52,558 nt of DNA from JALZOC01 sp038320555 (GTDB lineage: Bacteria; Acidobacteriota; Vicinamibacteria; Vicinamibacterales; 2-12-FULL-66-21), in NCBI GenBank assembly GCA_038320555.1, contig JBBQEJ010000019.1, positions 1 to 52,558 of the forward strand, read 5' to 3'. Under the pieces are notes generated by a model. It was given only the letters and a program-made list of their open reading frames with translations. It did no database searches and was not told the origin of the DNA. Below, in pieces: positions 1 to 9,654 of the stretch (its first letter is position 1; each line of letters begins with the position of its first letter). The position numbers and the translations under genes are program-made.

Positions 1-893
1 TGATAAACGGGATTCGCCACCGGATTGCTCAAATCCAGCAGTTCGGGATCGGCCAGCCCTGCGGTCGTCGGTCGAGCGGCCCGCCGCAAGGCCTCCTCGG
101 ACCCCACCGAGCGCCGCACTGCCAGTACAGGCTCCTGCTTCTGGATTTCCTGCTCGGCCGCCGCGAGCCGGGCCTTCTCGCCTTCGATTTCGATTATGAG
201 CTTCAGGAGATCTTCACGCTGATTGAGCAGCGCGTCAGTGTCAGTCTTCAGGACTTCGACCTGCGCCTCGCTTTGGTATGCGAGCAGCTGCTGCTCGGTT
301 TCCTTTAATCGAGCCGACGCCTCGTCCAGATGGACTTTCAACTGCTCGCGAACGCCGTTGCTTCCCGCAGTGGCGATGCGCCGGTTCAACTCGACAGCCT
401 TCCTCGCTAGGAGCTTAGATACTTGGGCTGCCCGTCCCGGATCTTGAAGCCTCACCTTGACCTTGACGAGATTCGTGCCGCGCACTTCCTCGATCTGAAG
501 AAGGTCGTCCACGAAACCCTGGGGTGTCACGTTGTAAGGGGATCGATTGAGGCTGGTTTCGTTGATGGTTTCGCTGGCCAAGGTGTAGTTTTCCAACAGT
601 GCACGGGACGTTGAGATGGCCGCCGGTGAGTTCGTCTGATCCACGAGCATCGTCGTGACCGCTTCGTACAAGACCGGACGCCGCAGAGCGAACGTGAGCC
701 CAGCGATCGACCCGACGAGCATACCGGTCACGAGCAGCTTCCAGTGCCGCCGAAACGCGCGCGTGTATCGCTGAAGATCGACTTCATCTTCGATCCACGA
801 ATCAGTAGAGGTGCGCGTGTGCACGGACGCGAGACGTTCCGACTCACGGGACGAGCCGGTCTCCTCAAGTGACGACCTGTGCGTGTTAGGCAA
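1..893 (-). CDS. Wzz/GumC-like polysaccharide chain-length determinant (partial)
   Basis: The reading frame is open to the window edge, so the C-terminus is missing. A basic stretch (FRRHWK) leads into a hydrophobic segment (LLVTGMLVGSIAGLTFALRR). A periplasmic-type Wzz domain follows, with an 'EAVTTMLVD' strand, then long charged helices (LKETEQQLLAYQSEAQVEVLK, QREDLLKLIIEIEGEKARL) that look like the coiled-coil hairpin of polysaccharide co-polymerases. Such inner-membrane proteins set the length of exported O-antigen or exopolysaccharide chains. The start is uncertain. There is no ATG before the membrane segment, TTG at 893 is the first usable codon after an in-frame stop near 957, and GTG at 824 is an alternative. 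A GDP-mannose dehydratase gene lies upstream in the same direction, which fits a polysaccharide locus. Confidence 0.8.
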   Translation of the reverse strand, partial: MPNTHRSSLEETGSSRESERLASVHTRTSTDSWIEDEVDLQRYTRAFRRHWKLLVTGMLVGSIAGLTFALRRPVLYEAVTTMLVDQTNSPAAISTSRALLENYTLASETINETSLNRSPYNVTPQGFVDDLLQIEEVRGTNLVKVKVRLQDPGRAAQVSKLLARKAVELNRRIATAGSNGVREQLKVHLDEASARLKETEQQLLAYQSEAQVEVLKTDTDALLNQREDLLKLIIEIEGEKARLAAAEQEIQKQEPVLAVRRSVGSEEALRRAARPTTAGLADPELLDLSNPVANPVY

Positions 894-1141
894 GTGGAGT
901 CTCGGGTATTCGCTCCGATAATAACGGCAACGCTCAGGGACACGAACGCGGGGTCAGCCACCAAGGGGCTTCGATACGGCGTGCTCGCAATCGGCACTGA
1001 ACGACGGTAAGTCTACTGGATGGTACGAAATCTGCGTAACACCGTCAAGGCAATGGACTTAGTTTCGAAGAAGTGCACGTCTCCCGAGGTGAACTGGGAC
1101 CTCTTAACACTCGTCTGGACAGGCAAGATCAAGGCGTAAGA

Positions 1142-2137
1142 TCATCGGGAGTCGACGCCGGTCGGGAGCCCTGGTGTGCGGGAGAGCCGCGCGAGATCCG
1201 CATCGACCATCATCCGCACCAGACCGGTGAAATCCACCGCCGGAGACCACCCGAGGGCCGCCCGTCCTTTCGACGCGTTGCCGATCAGGTGATCGACTTC
1301 AGCCGGCCGAAGAAATCTCGGATCCAGCCGCACGTATTTCTTCCAGTCGAGACTGACCCGATCGAAAGCCACCTCGACCAGCTCGCGCACGGAATGGCTC
1401 TCCCCGGTCGCGATGACGTAGTCGTCGGGCTGATTCTGCTGCAGCATCAGCCACATCGCCCGGACGTAATCGCCCGCGAAGCCCCAGTCTCGTTGCGCCT
1501 CGAGATTGCCGAGCGCCAGCGAGTCGGCCAACCCCAGCTTGATGCGCGCCACACCGTCGGTCACTTTTCGCGTGACGAATTCGAGCCCCCGCCGCGGCGA
1601 TTCGTGGTTGAACAGAATTCCGGACGCCGCAAAAAGGTTGTAGCTCTCGCGATAGTTGACCGTAATGTAATGCGCAAATACTTTGGAGACGCCGTACGGA
1701 CTCCTCGGATAAAACGGCGTGAGCTCGGTCTGCGGAACCTCGCGCACCTTGCCGTACATCTCGCTCGACGACGCTTGGTACAGCCGGATGCCCGGATCCA
1801 CCTGGCGAATGGCCTCGAGCACGCGCGTCACGCCCTGAGCGTTGAACTCTCCCGTGAGCATCGGCTGATCCCAGGAGGCCGGCACGAACGACATCGCGGC
1901 CAGGTTGTACAACTCGTGGGGCCGGACCTCCGCAATCACCTTGACGAGCGACAGCTGGTCGAGCAGGTCTCCGGGGCGTAGCTCGATTCGATCGAGCAGG
2001 TGTTCGATGCGCCAGAGATTCGGCGCGCTCGATCGCCGTACGATGCCGGTCACCTGGTAGCCCTGTTCGAGCAGCAGCTCGGCGAGGTACGAGCCGTCCT
2101 GCCCGGTAATGCCAGTAATTAATGCGCGCTTGGCCAT
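1142..2137 (-). CDS. gmd: GDP-mannose 4,6-dehydratase
   Basis: 331 residues, a normal length for the family. It is an extended short-chain dehydrogenase that converts GDP-mannose to GDP-4-keto-6-deoxymannose, the precursor of GDP-fucose, GDP-rhamnose and perosamine. The NADP-binding glycine motif GITGQDG (residues 9-15) is the family hallmark. The catalytic set is visible as SSSEMYG (123-129) and Tyr148-x-x-x-Lys152 (YGVSK). RRSS (34-37) is the expected NADP phosphate contact. The gene lies upstream of the Wzz-like gene on the same strand, separated by about 250 bases with no recognisable gene. It probably feeds a surface polysaccharide. Closely related RMD reductases share part of the fold, but GITGQDG and the overall match favour Gmd. 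Confidence 0.95.
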   Translation of the reverse strand: MAKRALITGITGQDGSYLAELLLEQGYQVTGIVRRSSAPNLWRIEHLLDRIELRPGDLLDQLSLVKVIAEVRPHELYNLAAMSFVPASWDQPMLTGEFNAQGVTRVLEAIRQVDPGIRLYQASSSEMYGKVREVPQTELTPFYPRSPYGVSKVFAHYITVNYRESYNLFAASGILFNHESPRRGLEFVTRKVTDGVARIKLGLADSLALGNLEAQRDWGFAGDYVRAMWLMLQQNQPDDYVIATGESHSVRELVEVAFDRVSLDWKKYVRLDPRFLRPAEVDHLIGNASKGRAALGWSPAVDFTGLVRMMVDADLARLSRTPGLPTGVDSR

Positions 2138-2232
2138 GCGACCAAGAGATTACCATAGGGATCCACGCCCGGCTGAGCCGGCCTGCGTGCGGGCACGGCG
2201 GCCGGTCAGAGCGCCTGAAACCGGTCTGGCGA

Positions 2233-3006
2233 TCAGGATTGAGGAGTGAAGTACAGGTTATTGACGTCGGCGCGCAGATACTTCCCGACGACGATGTAGT
2301 GATGGCGCGCGAAGTAGTCGAGGATCTGCTGTCGCACCTGCGGATGCGCCTCGATGCAGACGAGTTGAGGACGGAACCGCTCGACGTCGAAACCTGCCAG
2401 CGCCTTCGGCTCCCCCAACTCGATGTCGATCGACAGGAAATCGATCTTCTTGACGTGTTCCGAATCGAGGAGGTCCGTCAGCGTGATGGTTGGGACATCG
2501 ATTTCTGTAGCCTTGCTACCGACCTGCTCGGTAAATGCTCTGTTGCCGGAAGCGATTAGTGAGTTCTTCTTCATCACGTACATCTTGGCAAGCTGGTTCG
2601 ACGCGGCGGAAACGAAAAAGGATAGAAATTTGGTCCGCGGCCGGTACTTGACGTAATCAGCTTGGAATTGACGCTGCGGCTCGACTGCAATACCCGACCA
2701 GTTGAGGACAGTGTCGAGGTAATACGTATTGCTGGTGATCTTGTAGTCGTTCGCCCCCACGTCGACGAAGAACCCATCTTTCTTATCGCTGAAGAAGTCT
2801 CTGATGCACCATTCCTCCTCGCTGTATGAGTTACGATGGGGACCGTATTTGTCCTTCAGGACCTGAGATTCGGGATGTACTTCGATCGGGCGCAGCGCTA
2901 ACCTTGCGCGGGATCGTCCCACCCACGCAGCCGCGGCGGCACAGATCACGCAGACGAGGACCAGCTCGACGAACGTAAACCGCCTGGCATTCCAGTTCTT
3001 CAGCAT
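2233..3006 (-). CDS. FkbM family methyltransferase, membrane-anchored
   Basis: 257 residues from the ATG at 3006 (MLKNWNARR). The frame stays open further upstream but overlaps the divergent gene there, so the shorter start is preferred. An N-terminal membrane anchor (about residues 10-28) is followed by an FkbM-type SAM-dependent methyltransferase domain. The signature FFVDVGANDYKITSNTYYLD is the FkbM form of motif I, and SIDIELGEPKALAGF the conserved acidic motif after it. FkbM enzymes O-methylate sugars or natural products. Next to gmd the likely substrate is a deoxysugar in a surface glycan, which is an inference. It is divergent from the GT-C-like gene, with 72 bases between the starts that must hold both promoters. 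No clear consensus boxes were seen there. Confidence 0.85.
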   Translation of the reverse strand: MLKNWNARRFTFVELVLVCVICAAAAAWVGRSRARLALRPIEVHPESQVLKDKYGPHRNSYSEEEWCIRDFFSDKKDGFFVDVGANDYKITSNTYYLDTVLNWSGIAVEPQRQFQADYVKYRPRTKFLSFFVSAASNQLAKMYVMKKNSLIASGNRAFTEQVGSKATEIDVPTITLTDLLDSEHVKKIDFLSIDIELGEPKALAGFDVERFRPQLVCIEAHPQVRQQILDYFARHHYIVVGKYLRADVNNLYFTPQS

Positions 3007-3078
3007 CGGTCGTCTGTTCCTCGGAGCTTTGGATCTGCTCTGGCTCGACAGAAACCAAAATACGATATCACGCGCATC

Positions 3079-4545
3079 ATGAGCCGATGGGCGAACCAGG
3101 TGATCGTCTGCGTCGTCGCGCTGACGGCCGTCGTGCTGGCCGCCGACGCCGTCGTCAGTCTCGAAAGCGGCGTCTATCTCAATCTCGGCAGCGGCGTCTG
3201 GCTCGCGCTCGCGCGCGACACGTACGATGGAGTGTTCTATCGTCCCTTGTGGAACGGCGCCGAGTACGGTGGTACCCGCTACTTTCCGATGCTGTTCGTG
3301 CCCATCGCAGGGCTGATGCGAGCCGGGGTTCCGGCGGTGCCCTCCGGCCTGGCCGTCAGCATGCTCGGGCTCGCTTCGCTCGCGGTTGCGGTCGCGGTTT
3401 TCCTGAAACGGCTTTCGGTGCCGTCCTCTCTGGTTGCGCTCGGAACGGCACTGGCGATCGCTCCCTACTTTGTGCATCAGACGGCGTTTGCCATCCGGTG
3501 CGAGCCGCTTGCGGCGGCCTTTGCGATCCTGGGTCTCGCGGCGCTCGCGCCTGCGGACGCGCGCGCCAGCGCCACCGGCCGCCTGTTCCTCGCGGCGGCG
3601 CTGTTCGTCTGCGCGTTCATGACCAAGTTGACGTGCGTCTACGGGCCAGCCGCAGCGACCGTCGCGCTGCTCGTCGCGGGCCGGCGTGCGGCCGCGCTGA
3701 AGCTCGCCGCGACGACGGCGATCGGCGCCGCCCTGTTCCTCCTTGCGATCAACGTCGCGAGCAACGGCCGGGCCATCGAGTCATTTCGGGCGTGTGCGCT
3801 CGCCGGGTCATCGATCTCCTCGCTGCTGACGCCGGTGGCCGTCACGCGCCTGTTGATGCTGATCGGTACGTCGCACCTTCTCACCGCCGTGTTCCTGCTG
3901 GCGGTCGGGGCGCTCGTCGTGTCCCGGCGGGCCTGGTTGCAACTGCCGGCCCTCTATCTCATCGCCGCGGCGGCCATCACGGCCGTCATTTTCACCAGTC
4001 CGGGAACGATTCTGACGAGTCAAATAGTTGATGCGTATGTTGCGGCAATCGTCGTCCTTACAACCGCGACGGCAACTCAGACCGGCCGGCTGCGTACTGT
4101 GGGATACGCCGCACTGGTTGGGCTGGCGCTCTGGACCGCGGGGCAGAACATCCTGAGGGTCGCGACGATGATCGACCAGGGCGTGGCCCGGTCGGGCGCC
4201 GAAGAACGCCGTCAACTCGCCGAGGCGGTGCACGCATGCGCAGGCACGATCGTGTCCGAGTCGCCGCTCATTCCCATTCTTGCGGCTCAGCGGCCGATGC
4301 TCCTGGACCCGTTTGCCTTCCACGTCGTCGCGCTGAACCGGCCGGAGGTGGGCAATGATCTGGTCGAGCGACTGCGACGCCGGGAATTCGCGTGCGTTGT
4401 GCTCGAGCAGGATCCGGCCAGTTCTCGAGGCCGGGCGTGGTATTCGAACGTCAATCTCACGGGACCCGTGATGGATGCGGTGTTGCGACACTACACACTC
4501 GATCGCACGATCGCGGGGGAACGTTTTTACAGGGCGGTACAATAA
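3079..4545 (+). CDS. Polytopic membrane protein, GT-C glycosyltransferase-like
   Basis: 488 residues with roughly ten hydrophobic segments. The first loop (residues 25-75) carries acidic residues (AADAVVSLESGVYLN, DTYDGVFYRP) in the place where GT-C enzymes keep their catalytic aspartates, and a soluble C-terminal tail of about 130 residues follows. This architecture matches lipid-linked-sugar glycosyltransferases of the ArnT/PMT/DUF2029 kind, which work on the periplasmic face of the inner membrane. No family motif is strong enough to name a substrate. The stop overlaps the next start (TAATG at 4543-4547), so translation of the HEAT-repeat gene is probably coupled to this one. It could also be a non-enzymatic membrane protein of the same fold. 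Confidence 0.7.
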   Translation: MSRWANQVIVCVVALTAVVLAADAVVSLESGVYLNLGSGVWLALARDTYDGVFYRPLWNGAEYGGTRYFPMLFVPIAGLMRAGVPAVPSGLAVSMLGLASLAVAVAVFLKRLSVPSSLVALGTALAIAPYFVHQTAFAIRCEPLAAAFAILGLAALAPADARASATGRLFLAAALFVCAFMTKLTCVYGPAAATVALLVAGRRAAALKLAATTAIGAALFLLAINVASNGRAIESFRACALAGSSISSLLTPVAVTRLLMLIGTSHLLTAVFLLAVGALVVSRRAWLQLPALYLIAAAAITAVIFTSPGTILTSQIVDAYVAAIVVLTTATATQTGRLRTVGYAALVGLALWTAGQNILRVATMIDQGVARSGAEERRQLAEAVHACAGTIVSESPLIPILAAQRPMLLDPFAFHVVALNRPEVGNDLVERLRRREFACVVLEQDPASSRGRAWYSNVNLTGPVMDAVLRHYTLDRTIAGERFYRAVQ

Positions 4546-5681
4546 TGCGTGAATTAACTTCTGTGATTCTTCGAGTCGCGATGGCGTGTGTGATCGTCGC
4601 GGCGCCCGCGGCGGCTCAAGGTCCGCGCCCGGCGAGCGATGCGCAGGTGATCAGCCGCGGATGGGCGGCGCTGGCAGCAGGACGGCTCGACGAAGCGGTA
4701 TCTCTCGCCAACGGTATTCTCAAGCGGAAACCACGATCTCACTCCGCGCTTTCCTTGAAGATCGAGGCGCTGTCGTCCGGCGCGCAGCCACTTACGGCAC
4801 TGGATGCATACGAGGAATGGCTCCCCAAGGCCGGCCGGAATGTCGACGATCGTGGCGTGCTCGAGCCGGTTGCGTCGGGCATGCTGCGCATGCTTGCCGC
4901 GGATTCGGATCCGCCCATCCGTTCCGCGGCGCTGGAATTTCTGGCGCGGGCGGGAGACGACACCGCTCTTCAGGCACTCAGGAAGAGCAGCGCTGACGGC
5001 GATCAGAGTGCAACGCTCGCCTTGGTGGCGAGCGGGGACGCGGAGGCCATCGCGACCTTGCAGACTCTCGTTGGAGCCGGGACCGGCCGGGATAACAGCG
5101 CGGCAATTGCGGCGCTCGCGGGCCACGGTGGCATTCCACCGGCACTGCTCGAGACGCTCATCAAGGATCGAGTCCCGATGAACAGGGCCGCCGCAGCCCG
5201 TGCCGTCGCAGCCAACGGGAGTTCAACCGGGACCCAGGTGCTGGACGAGCTCAGCAAGGATCCGGATCCGCTCGTCCGGATGTGGGTCACGCTCGCGCGG
5301 GCGAAGAATGGCGATGACAAAGCGCTCGCCGATGCGCGAGCCATGCTGGCAAGCGAGGTACCCGACGTGCGCTTGATCGCGGCGGAAGCCTTGAGCGCGA
5401 CTCTGCCGAGTGAGTCTGAGCAGGCTGTCAGGCCTTTACTGACAAATCCCGACGGCCTCAATCGCTTCAGGGCGGCCGCGGTGGTGGGGCAAGTCGATCC
5501 CATGGCCGTCCAATCGGTTCTCATCGAAGGACTCGCCCAGGAAAACCCGCTCATCCAACAGGAAGCCGGGCGGCTTGTCGCCGAAACGCTACCGGGCGAT
5601 CTCGTGACCCTGCGGCAATTGCTGCGTCATCGCGATCGCTCGATCGTGGTGAATGCGGCCGGGGCGATCATCAGCCATTGA
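4545..5681 (+). CDS. Secreted HEAT-repeat protein
   Basis: 378 residues from the ATG at 4545, chosen because it overlaps the upstream stop and because the protein then opens with a textbook signal peptide (MRELTSVILRVAMACVIVAAPAAAQ). Residues 30-95 look like one TPR-type hairpin pair (AWAALAAGRLDEAVSLANGI-type). The rest is a run of alpha-helical HEAT/PBS-lyase-like repeats, for example LVRMWVTLARAKNGDDKALA and VRLIAAEALSATLP. Such repeats form protein-binding scaffolds. No catalytic motif is visible and the partner is unknown. Coupling to the GT-C-like gene suggests a role in the same envelope process, which is an inference. Confidence 0.75.
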   Translation: MRELTSVILRVAMACVIVAAPAAAQGPRPASDAQVISRGWAALAAGRLDEAVSLANGILKRKPRSHSALSLKIEALSSGAQPLTALDAYEEWLPKAGRNVDDRGVLEPVASGMLRMLAADSDPPIRSAALEFLARAGDDTALQALRKSSADGDQSATLALVASGDAEAIATLQTLVGAGTGRDNSAAIAALAGHGGIPPALLETLIKDRVPMNRAAAARAVAANGSSTGTQVLDELSKDPDPLVRMWVTLARAKNGDDKALADARAMLASEVPDVRLIAAEALSATLPSESEQAVRPLLTNPDGLNRFRAAAVVGQVDPMAVQSVLIEGLAQENPLIQQEAGRLVAETLPGDLVTLRQLLRHRDRSIVVNAAGAIISH

Positions 5682-5756
5682 CAATTGCGCGGCGGTGTCG
5701 CATAACTGCAGCAATCGACGGAATTGCCGGGAACAGCGCTCTCTCTTCGAAGAGCG

Positions 5757-5785
5757 TTGACAAAGCTCAGCAGTGACCGTACACT
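5757..5785 (+). promoter_or_regulatory. Sigma-70-type promoter
   Basis: TTGACA at 5757-5762 is a perfect -35 box, and TACACT at 5780-5785 is a good -10 box, with exactly 17 bases between them. It lies about 90 bases upstream of the VCBS/BACON gene at 5876 and is the clearest promoter in the window. A short palindrome around CTCTTCGAAGAG sits immediately before it and may help end transcription from the HEAT-repeat gene. Confidence 0.75.
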
Positions 5786-5875
5786 AATGTTTCCTCCCTA
5801 GTCAGCCGAAAAATCAAAGCAGTGGGCTCAACCCTCTGGACGGCCCATTCCTATCTCGATGCGGAGACTGAGTTG

Positions 5876-8143
5876 ATGCGTTTGAACTGTGGAATTCTGG
5901 CTGGCGCGGTGTTGGTCGGCACTCTTGGAATCACACCAGCGGCCGCGCAGACCGGTTCTCGACTCGGCCTCTCGATGACTGCCATTTCAGCCGTCGTCAA
6001 AGGCTCAGCGGTCGCTTACGACCCCAAAAACTCGATTTACCTGGTTGTCTCCGCCTACGGCGATTTGAATGGCCGATTCGTGAGCGCAGGTGGCGACCTC
6101 ATCGGGGTGCCGTTCACCATTCAGTCCGGCGCTGCCGGGTTCACGCATTTCCCCGGGGTGGCTTACAGCCCCGATGCGAATGGCGGCGCGGGGGGCTTCC
6201 TGGTGGCCTGGCATCAGTCCGTCACAAACGGCGCCGTCGTCCATGCACGCATGGTGGGTTCGAACGGTGTGCTCGGGCCGGAATCTCAGATCTCGGCCGA
6301 CGGCTCGTGGTGGGAAGCCGCTGTCGACATCGCGTACTCGACCGCGAGCAGGGAATTTCTTGTCACCTGGCAGGCTGCGGGAATCCGCGCGGAACGGATT
6401 GGCATCAATGGCGAGGCGCTTGGCGCCAATATCTTCGTGACCGGGACCGACTATCACCGGGATCCTTCGGTCGCCTACAATCCCACCACCAACGAGTTCA
6501 TGGTCGTCTATGCGGGCTACGACACAAGCGGCTACGTCGGTGCGCGTCGCGTGGCAGCCGGTTCCGGCGCCCTACTGGGTGCTGAGACTCTCCTCACCAG
6601 GGCGGCCAATACCTATATCACTGAAGTCGTCTACAACCCGTCCACTAACAGATTTCTTGCGGCGTGGAACCAGGTTGGAGCGTACGGCCGGTTGCTCGAC
6701 AGTGCGGGGAACATCGTGTCCAACGTGCTGCTGCTGGCGACCCGGTTCGCGGCGTACGACGCACTGGGCATCGATTACAGTACGTCAAGCAACACCTTCA
6801 TGATGGTGTCGCACGACTCCCAGGGTCTGCAGGATGGCGCCACCGAACTGAGTGGAGCTGGCGCGATCCCTGACGTGGGCTTCATCGCCACTGATGCGCC
6901 GACGACGAGAGGGAACTACTATCCAAAGATTGCCGCCCGGAGCGGCAGTGCGCAGTGGCTTCTTTCAACCGCGACGGGCTTTGCGGCGACGACGGTGCAG
7001 CGTCTGCAATCGACCTCGTCGGGGGGTGGGGGCACCATAGCTCTGCCACCTCCCCCTCCGCCGCCTCCGCCCCCGGCTCCCTGCACGCCAGTGCCGTCGG
7101 TGACAAGCGTCAGCCTTCTGAACAACAGCCAGACATTCCCGATCAACGTCACGGCGCCGTCAACCTGCGCCTGGAACGCGACGAGCCCGACATCGTGGCT
7201 GCAGATCTCGTCGGGAGCCAACTCCACTGGTAACGCCAGCGTCGGCGTGACGGCGCTCCACAACACGTCGTCAAGCGCGCGGACGGGAACGCTGATTGTC
7301 GGCGGCTACACGATCGCCGTGAATCAGTACGGATTCAATGCCGCGGCGGTGCACGATCTGAATGGCGACGGCATTTCGGATCTCGTGTGGCAGTATCAGC
7401 CGACGGGCGAGCTTTCGTTCTGGGCGCTGCGCGGAAACAGCATCATCGCCCAGCAGTCGTTCAACAGCCCTGGCGTCTCCGATACGACCTGGAAAATCGC
7501 CGGCACCGGTGATCTGGACGGCGACGGCTATGCCGACTTCATCTGGCAGAAGACCGACGGGCACCTTGCGGCCTGGTACGTGCGCGGCAACGCGATCCTC
7601 GGCTACTACATGCTCAGCATCCCGTACGTCGGACCTGATTGGAAGATTCGCGGCGTCGGCGATGTAAACGGCGACGGCAAGGCCGACCTCCTCTGGCAGA
7701 ACCAGGCGAACGGATCGCTTGCCGTGTGGATGATGAACGGCTATACCGTGCTCTCAACGCTCATGCTCAGCGTTCAGACGATGCCGGATCCGAACTGGAT
7801 CATCGCCGGTGCCGGCGACATCAACGGGGACGGCAGGGCCGACATCATCTGGCAGAACCAGGCGACAGGCGGCCTCGGCGCCTGGCTCCTGAGCGGCAAC
7901 GTGGTGATCGGGCAGCAGAATCTGTCGGTCTCCGTCATGACGGACCTCAATTGGAAGATCCGCGGGGTCGGCGATGTGAACGGCGACGGTCGAGCGGACC
8001 TCATTTGGCAGAACGGGGCGACTGGTGGCCTCGGCGTCTGGTACCTCAATGGCTTCACGGTCCTGTACGGAGAGAGTCTCAACACTAATGCGGGAGCGGC
8101 GTTCGTCGCAGATAGCAACTGGAAGATCGTCGGTCCCGGCTAA
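5876..8143 (+). CDS. Secreted protein with BACON domain and VCBS/FG-GAP repeats
   Basis: 755 residues from the ATG at 5876, preceded by GGAGA and opening a signal peptide that ends ITPAAAQ. Domains in order: about 370 residues of repeating beta-strand units (VAYDPKNSIYLVV, VAYNPTTNEFMVVY, VVYNPSTNRFLAAW) that look like a propeller; a run of ten prolines after residue 395; a BACON-like domain (CAWNATSPTSWLQISSG ... GTLIVGGYTIAVNQ); and five VCBS/FG-GAP units with Ca-binding D-x-N/D-G-D-G loops such as DLNGDGISDLVWQ and DVNGDGKADLLWQ. Export to the cell surface or outside, with carbohydrate or protein binding, is likely. No enzymatic site is visible. The next gene shares the same repeat type. 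Confidence 0.85.
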   Translation: MRLNCGILAGAVLVGTLGITPAAAQTGSRLGLSMTAISAVVKGSAVAYDPKNSIYLVVSAYGDLNGRFVSAGGDLIGVPFTIQSGAAGFTHFPGVAYSPDANGGAGGFLVAWHQSVTNGAVVHARMVGSNGVLGPESQISADGSWWEAAVDIAYSTASREFLVTWQAAGIRAERIGINGEALGANIFVTGTDYHRDPSVAYNPTTNEFMVVYAGYDTSGYVGARRVAAGSGALLGAETLLTRAANTYITEVVYNPSTNRFLAAWNQVGAYGRLLDSAGNIVSNVLLLATRFAAYDALGIDYSTSSNTFMMVSHDSQGLQDGATELSGAGAIPDVGFIATDAPTTRGNYYPKIAARSGSAQWLLSTATGFAATTVQRLQSTSSGGGGTIALPPPPPPPPPPAPCTPVPSVTSVSLLNNSQTFPINVTAPSTCAWNATSPTSWLQISSGANSTGNASVGVTALHNTSSSARTGTLIVGGYTIAVNQYGFNAAAVHDLNGDGISDLVWQYQPTGELSFWALRGNSIIAQQSFNSPGVSDTTWKIAGTGDLDGDGYADFIWQKTDGHLAAWYVRGNAILGYYMLSIPYVGPDWKIRGVGDVNGDGKADLLWQNQANGSLAVWMMNGYTVLSTLMLSVQTMPDPNWIIAGAGDINGDGRADIIWQNQATGGLGAWLLSGNVVIGQQNLSVSVMTDLNWKIRGVGDVNGDGRADLIWQNGATGGLGVWYLNGFTVLYGESLNTNAGAAFVADSNWKIVGPG

Positions 8144-8162
8144 ACCCGTTCGATTGATGTTC

Positions 8163-8192
8163 AGCGGCGCGTCCGGAGACGGGCGCGCCGCT
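8163..8192 (+). terminator. Stem-loop after the BACON/VCBS gene
   Basis: AGCGGCGCG (8163-8171) pairs perfectly with CGCGCCGCT (8184-8192) around a 12-base loop, 19 bases past the stop codon. A pyrimidine-rich tract with a TTTT run follows about 25 bases later rather than directly, so it is a probable but not classical intrinsic terminator. Confidence 0.55.
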
Positions 8193-8510
8193 CGTCCTGC
8201 CTGACCTCCTTCCCTCTTTTCACTTTTCAGCTCTCCCAGTCACATGCCGATCGGCGCATGCCATCCAGAACGTCGGTAGGGTCCCTCGGCGTCGAGAGAG
8301 CACGTACCTGCGGCCTGAGAGCCTGGATCGGCCGGAGTTGCCGACAAGGACAGCCGGAGCCGAGCAAAAACGTAATTCCCTTTCTTTCCACATCATCGTG
8401 AATTTTCAAAAACTTTAAGATTGCGGCCTGTTTCTTAAGATTGACCTGGGCATACGCCTTGCACGGTCAGGGATATCCCGGCTACTCTTTCCGTTCTACA
8501 TGGTTTAATA
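8193..8510. other. Intergenic region, no gene seen
   Basis: About 320 bases between two secreted VCBS proteins. The second half is AT-rich for this genome (8375-8440). A loose promoter candidate for the downstream gene is TTGCAC (8459-8464) followed 18 bases later by TACTCT (8483-8488). I looked for a riboswitch consensus and found none. Confidence 0.4.
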
Positions 8511-9635
8511 ATGATACAAACACGCCTGATTTCTGTGATTCGAACACCTCTTATCCTTGCGTTTGTCGCCGTGCTTTTCGCGTCGACCGCCGCCTCTGCG
8601 CAGTCGGTGAACGTCGCGTGGGACGCGAGCCCTGATCCCACCGTCGCCGGCTACGTGATCAAGTGGGGCACGAGCGCGCAAACCTATACATCGGCCGTTG
8701 ATGTCGGCAACCGCACGTCGTGGACGGTCTCGGGATTGGTTCCGGACCTGAAGTACTTTTTCGTCGTGACGTCGTACGCGGCGACGGGACTCTCCAGCGC
8801 TCCCTCCAACGAGGTCAGCAACGACGCGCTCATCGTGCGTACCGCCGAACAGCAGGGACAGCCGAACGATCAGCGACCCGGGGTTTTCTGGCATAACCAG
8901 GTGACCGGACAGCTTCAGACCTGGCTTATGTCCGGAACGAACGTCGTCGACACCCGGCCTATCGACATGGGTGGCGTCCCCGACACGCACTGGAAGGTCG
9001 CGGGAATCGGAGACCTGAACGGCGATGGTTTCTCCGATATTCTCTGGCGCCACGACACGGAAGGCTGGTTGGCGGTGTGGTTCCTCCAGTACAACGCCGT
9101 TGTGAGCACCCGTTATCTGAGCATCAACCGCATGCCCGATCCGAACTGGCAGATCAAAGGCCTCGGGGACATCGACGGGGACAAGTGCGCCGATATCATC
9201 TGGCAGCACACCAACGGATCGATCGCAGCCTGGCTGATGCGCGATACAACGGTGACGAGCACACGGTTCTTCAGCGTCCCGAGCGTCGGCGCGTCGCAGT
9301 GGAGGATCGCTGGTGTGGTTGACACAAACGGGGACGGCATGGCCGATCTGATCTGGCAGGACGCTTCGCAGGGGTGGCTGGCCGTGTGGTACCTCTCGGG
9401 CACGACCGTCACCAACACACTGTTTCTGTCGATCAACCAGATGCCGGATCCCAAGTGGCGCATCCAGACGGCTGGCAAATTCGACGGAAGCGGAGCGCCG
9501 GCAATTATCTGGCGCCACGTCACGGACGGGTGGGTCGCGAAGTGGACCCTCCGCGGCAACATTGTGACCGGGACCTACTTTTTCAATCCCAACAAGGTCG
9601 ACGACCTCAACTGGAAGATCGTCGGGAGCCGCTAG
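8511..9635 (+). CDS. Secreted fibronectin type III / VCBS-repeat protein
   Basis: 374 residues with a signal peptide (ending TAASAQ). A fibronectin type III domain follows (about residues 32-110: VNVAWDASPDPTVAGYVIKW ... YFFVVTSYAATGLSS), then five VCBS/FG-GAP units built on W-x-x-x-G-x-G-D-x-N/D-G-D-G patterns such as IGDLNGDGFSDILW and LGDIDGDKCADIIW. It is a paralogue of the preceding gene in its repeat half but carries a different N-terminal module. It is probably a surface-exposed or secreted binding protein. One repeat has lost the calcium loop (KFDGSGAPAIIW). Function is not known. Confidence 0.85.
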   Translation: MIQTRLISVIRTPLILAFVAVLFASTAASAQSVNVAWDASPDPTVAGYVIKWGTSAQTYTSAVDVGNRTSWTVSGLVPDLKYFFVVTSYAATGLSSAPSNEVSNDALIVRTAEQQGQPNDQRPGVFWHNQVTGQLQTWLMSGTNVVDTRPIDMGGVPDTHWKVAGIGDLNGDGFSDILWRHDTEGWLAVWFLQYNAVVSTRYLSINRMPDPNWQIKGLGDIDGDKCADIIWQHTNGSIAAWLMRDTTVTSTRFFSVPSVGASQWRIAGVVDTNGDGMADLIWQDASQGWLAVWYLSGTTVTNTLFLSINQMPDPKWRIQTAGKFDGSGAPAIIWRHVTDGWVAKWTLRGNIVTGTYFFNPNKVDDLNWKIVGSR

Positions 9636-9654
9636 ATCATCGCCTTGTGGCATC

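Noticed and set aside
1073..1981. 302-residue frame on the plus strand
   Set aside because: Antisense shadow of gmd, low complexity Arg/His-rich, typical of GC-rich DNA.
8193..8510. Possible riboswitch upstream of the fibronectin/VCBS gene
   Set aside because: Compared by eye with cyclic-di-GMP and cobalamin consensus elements; no matching core was found.
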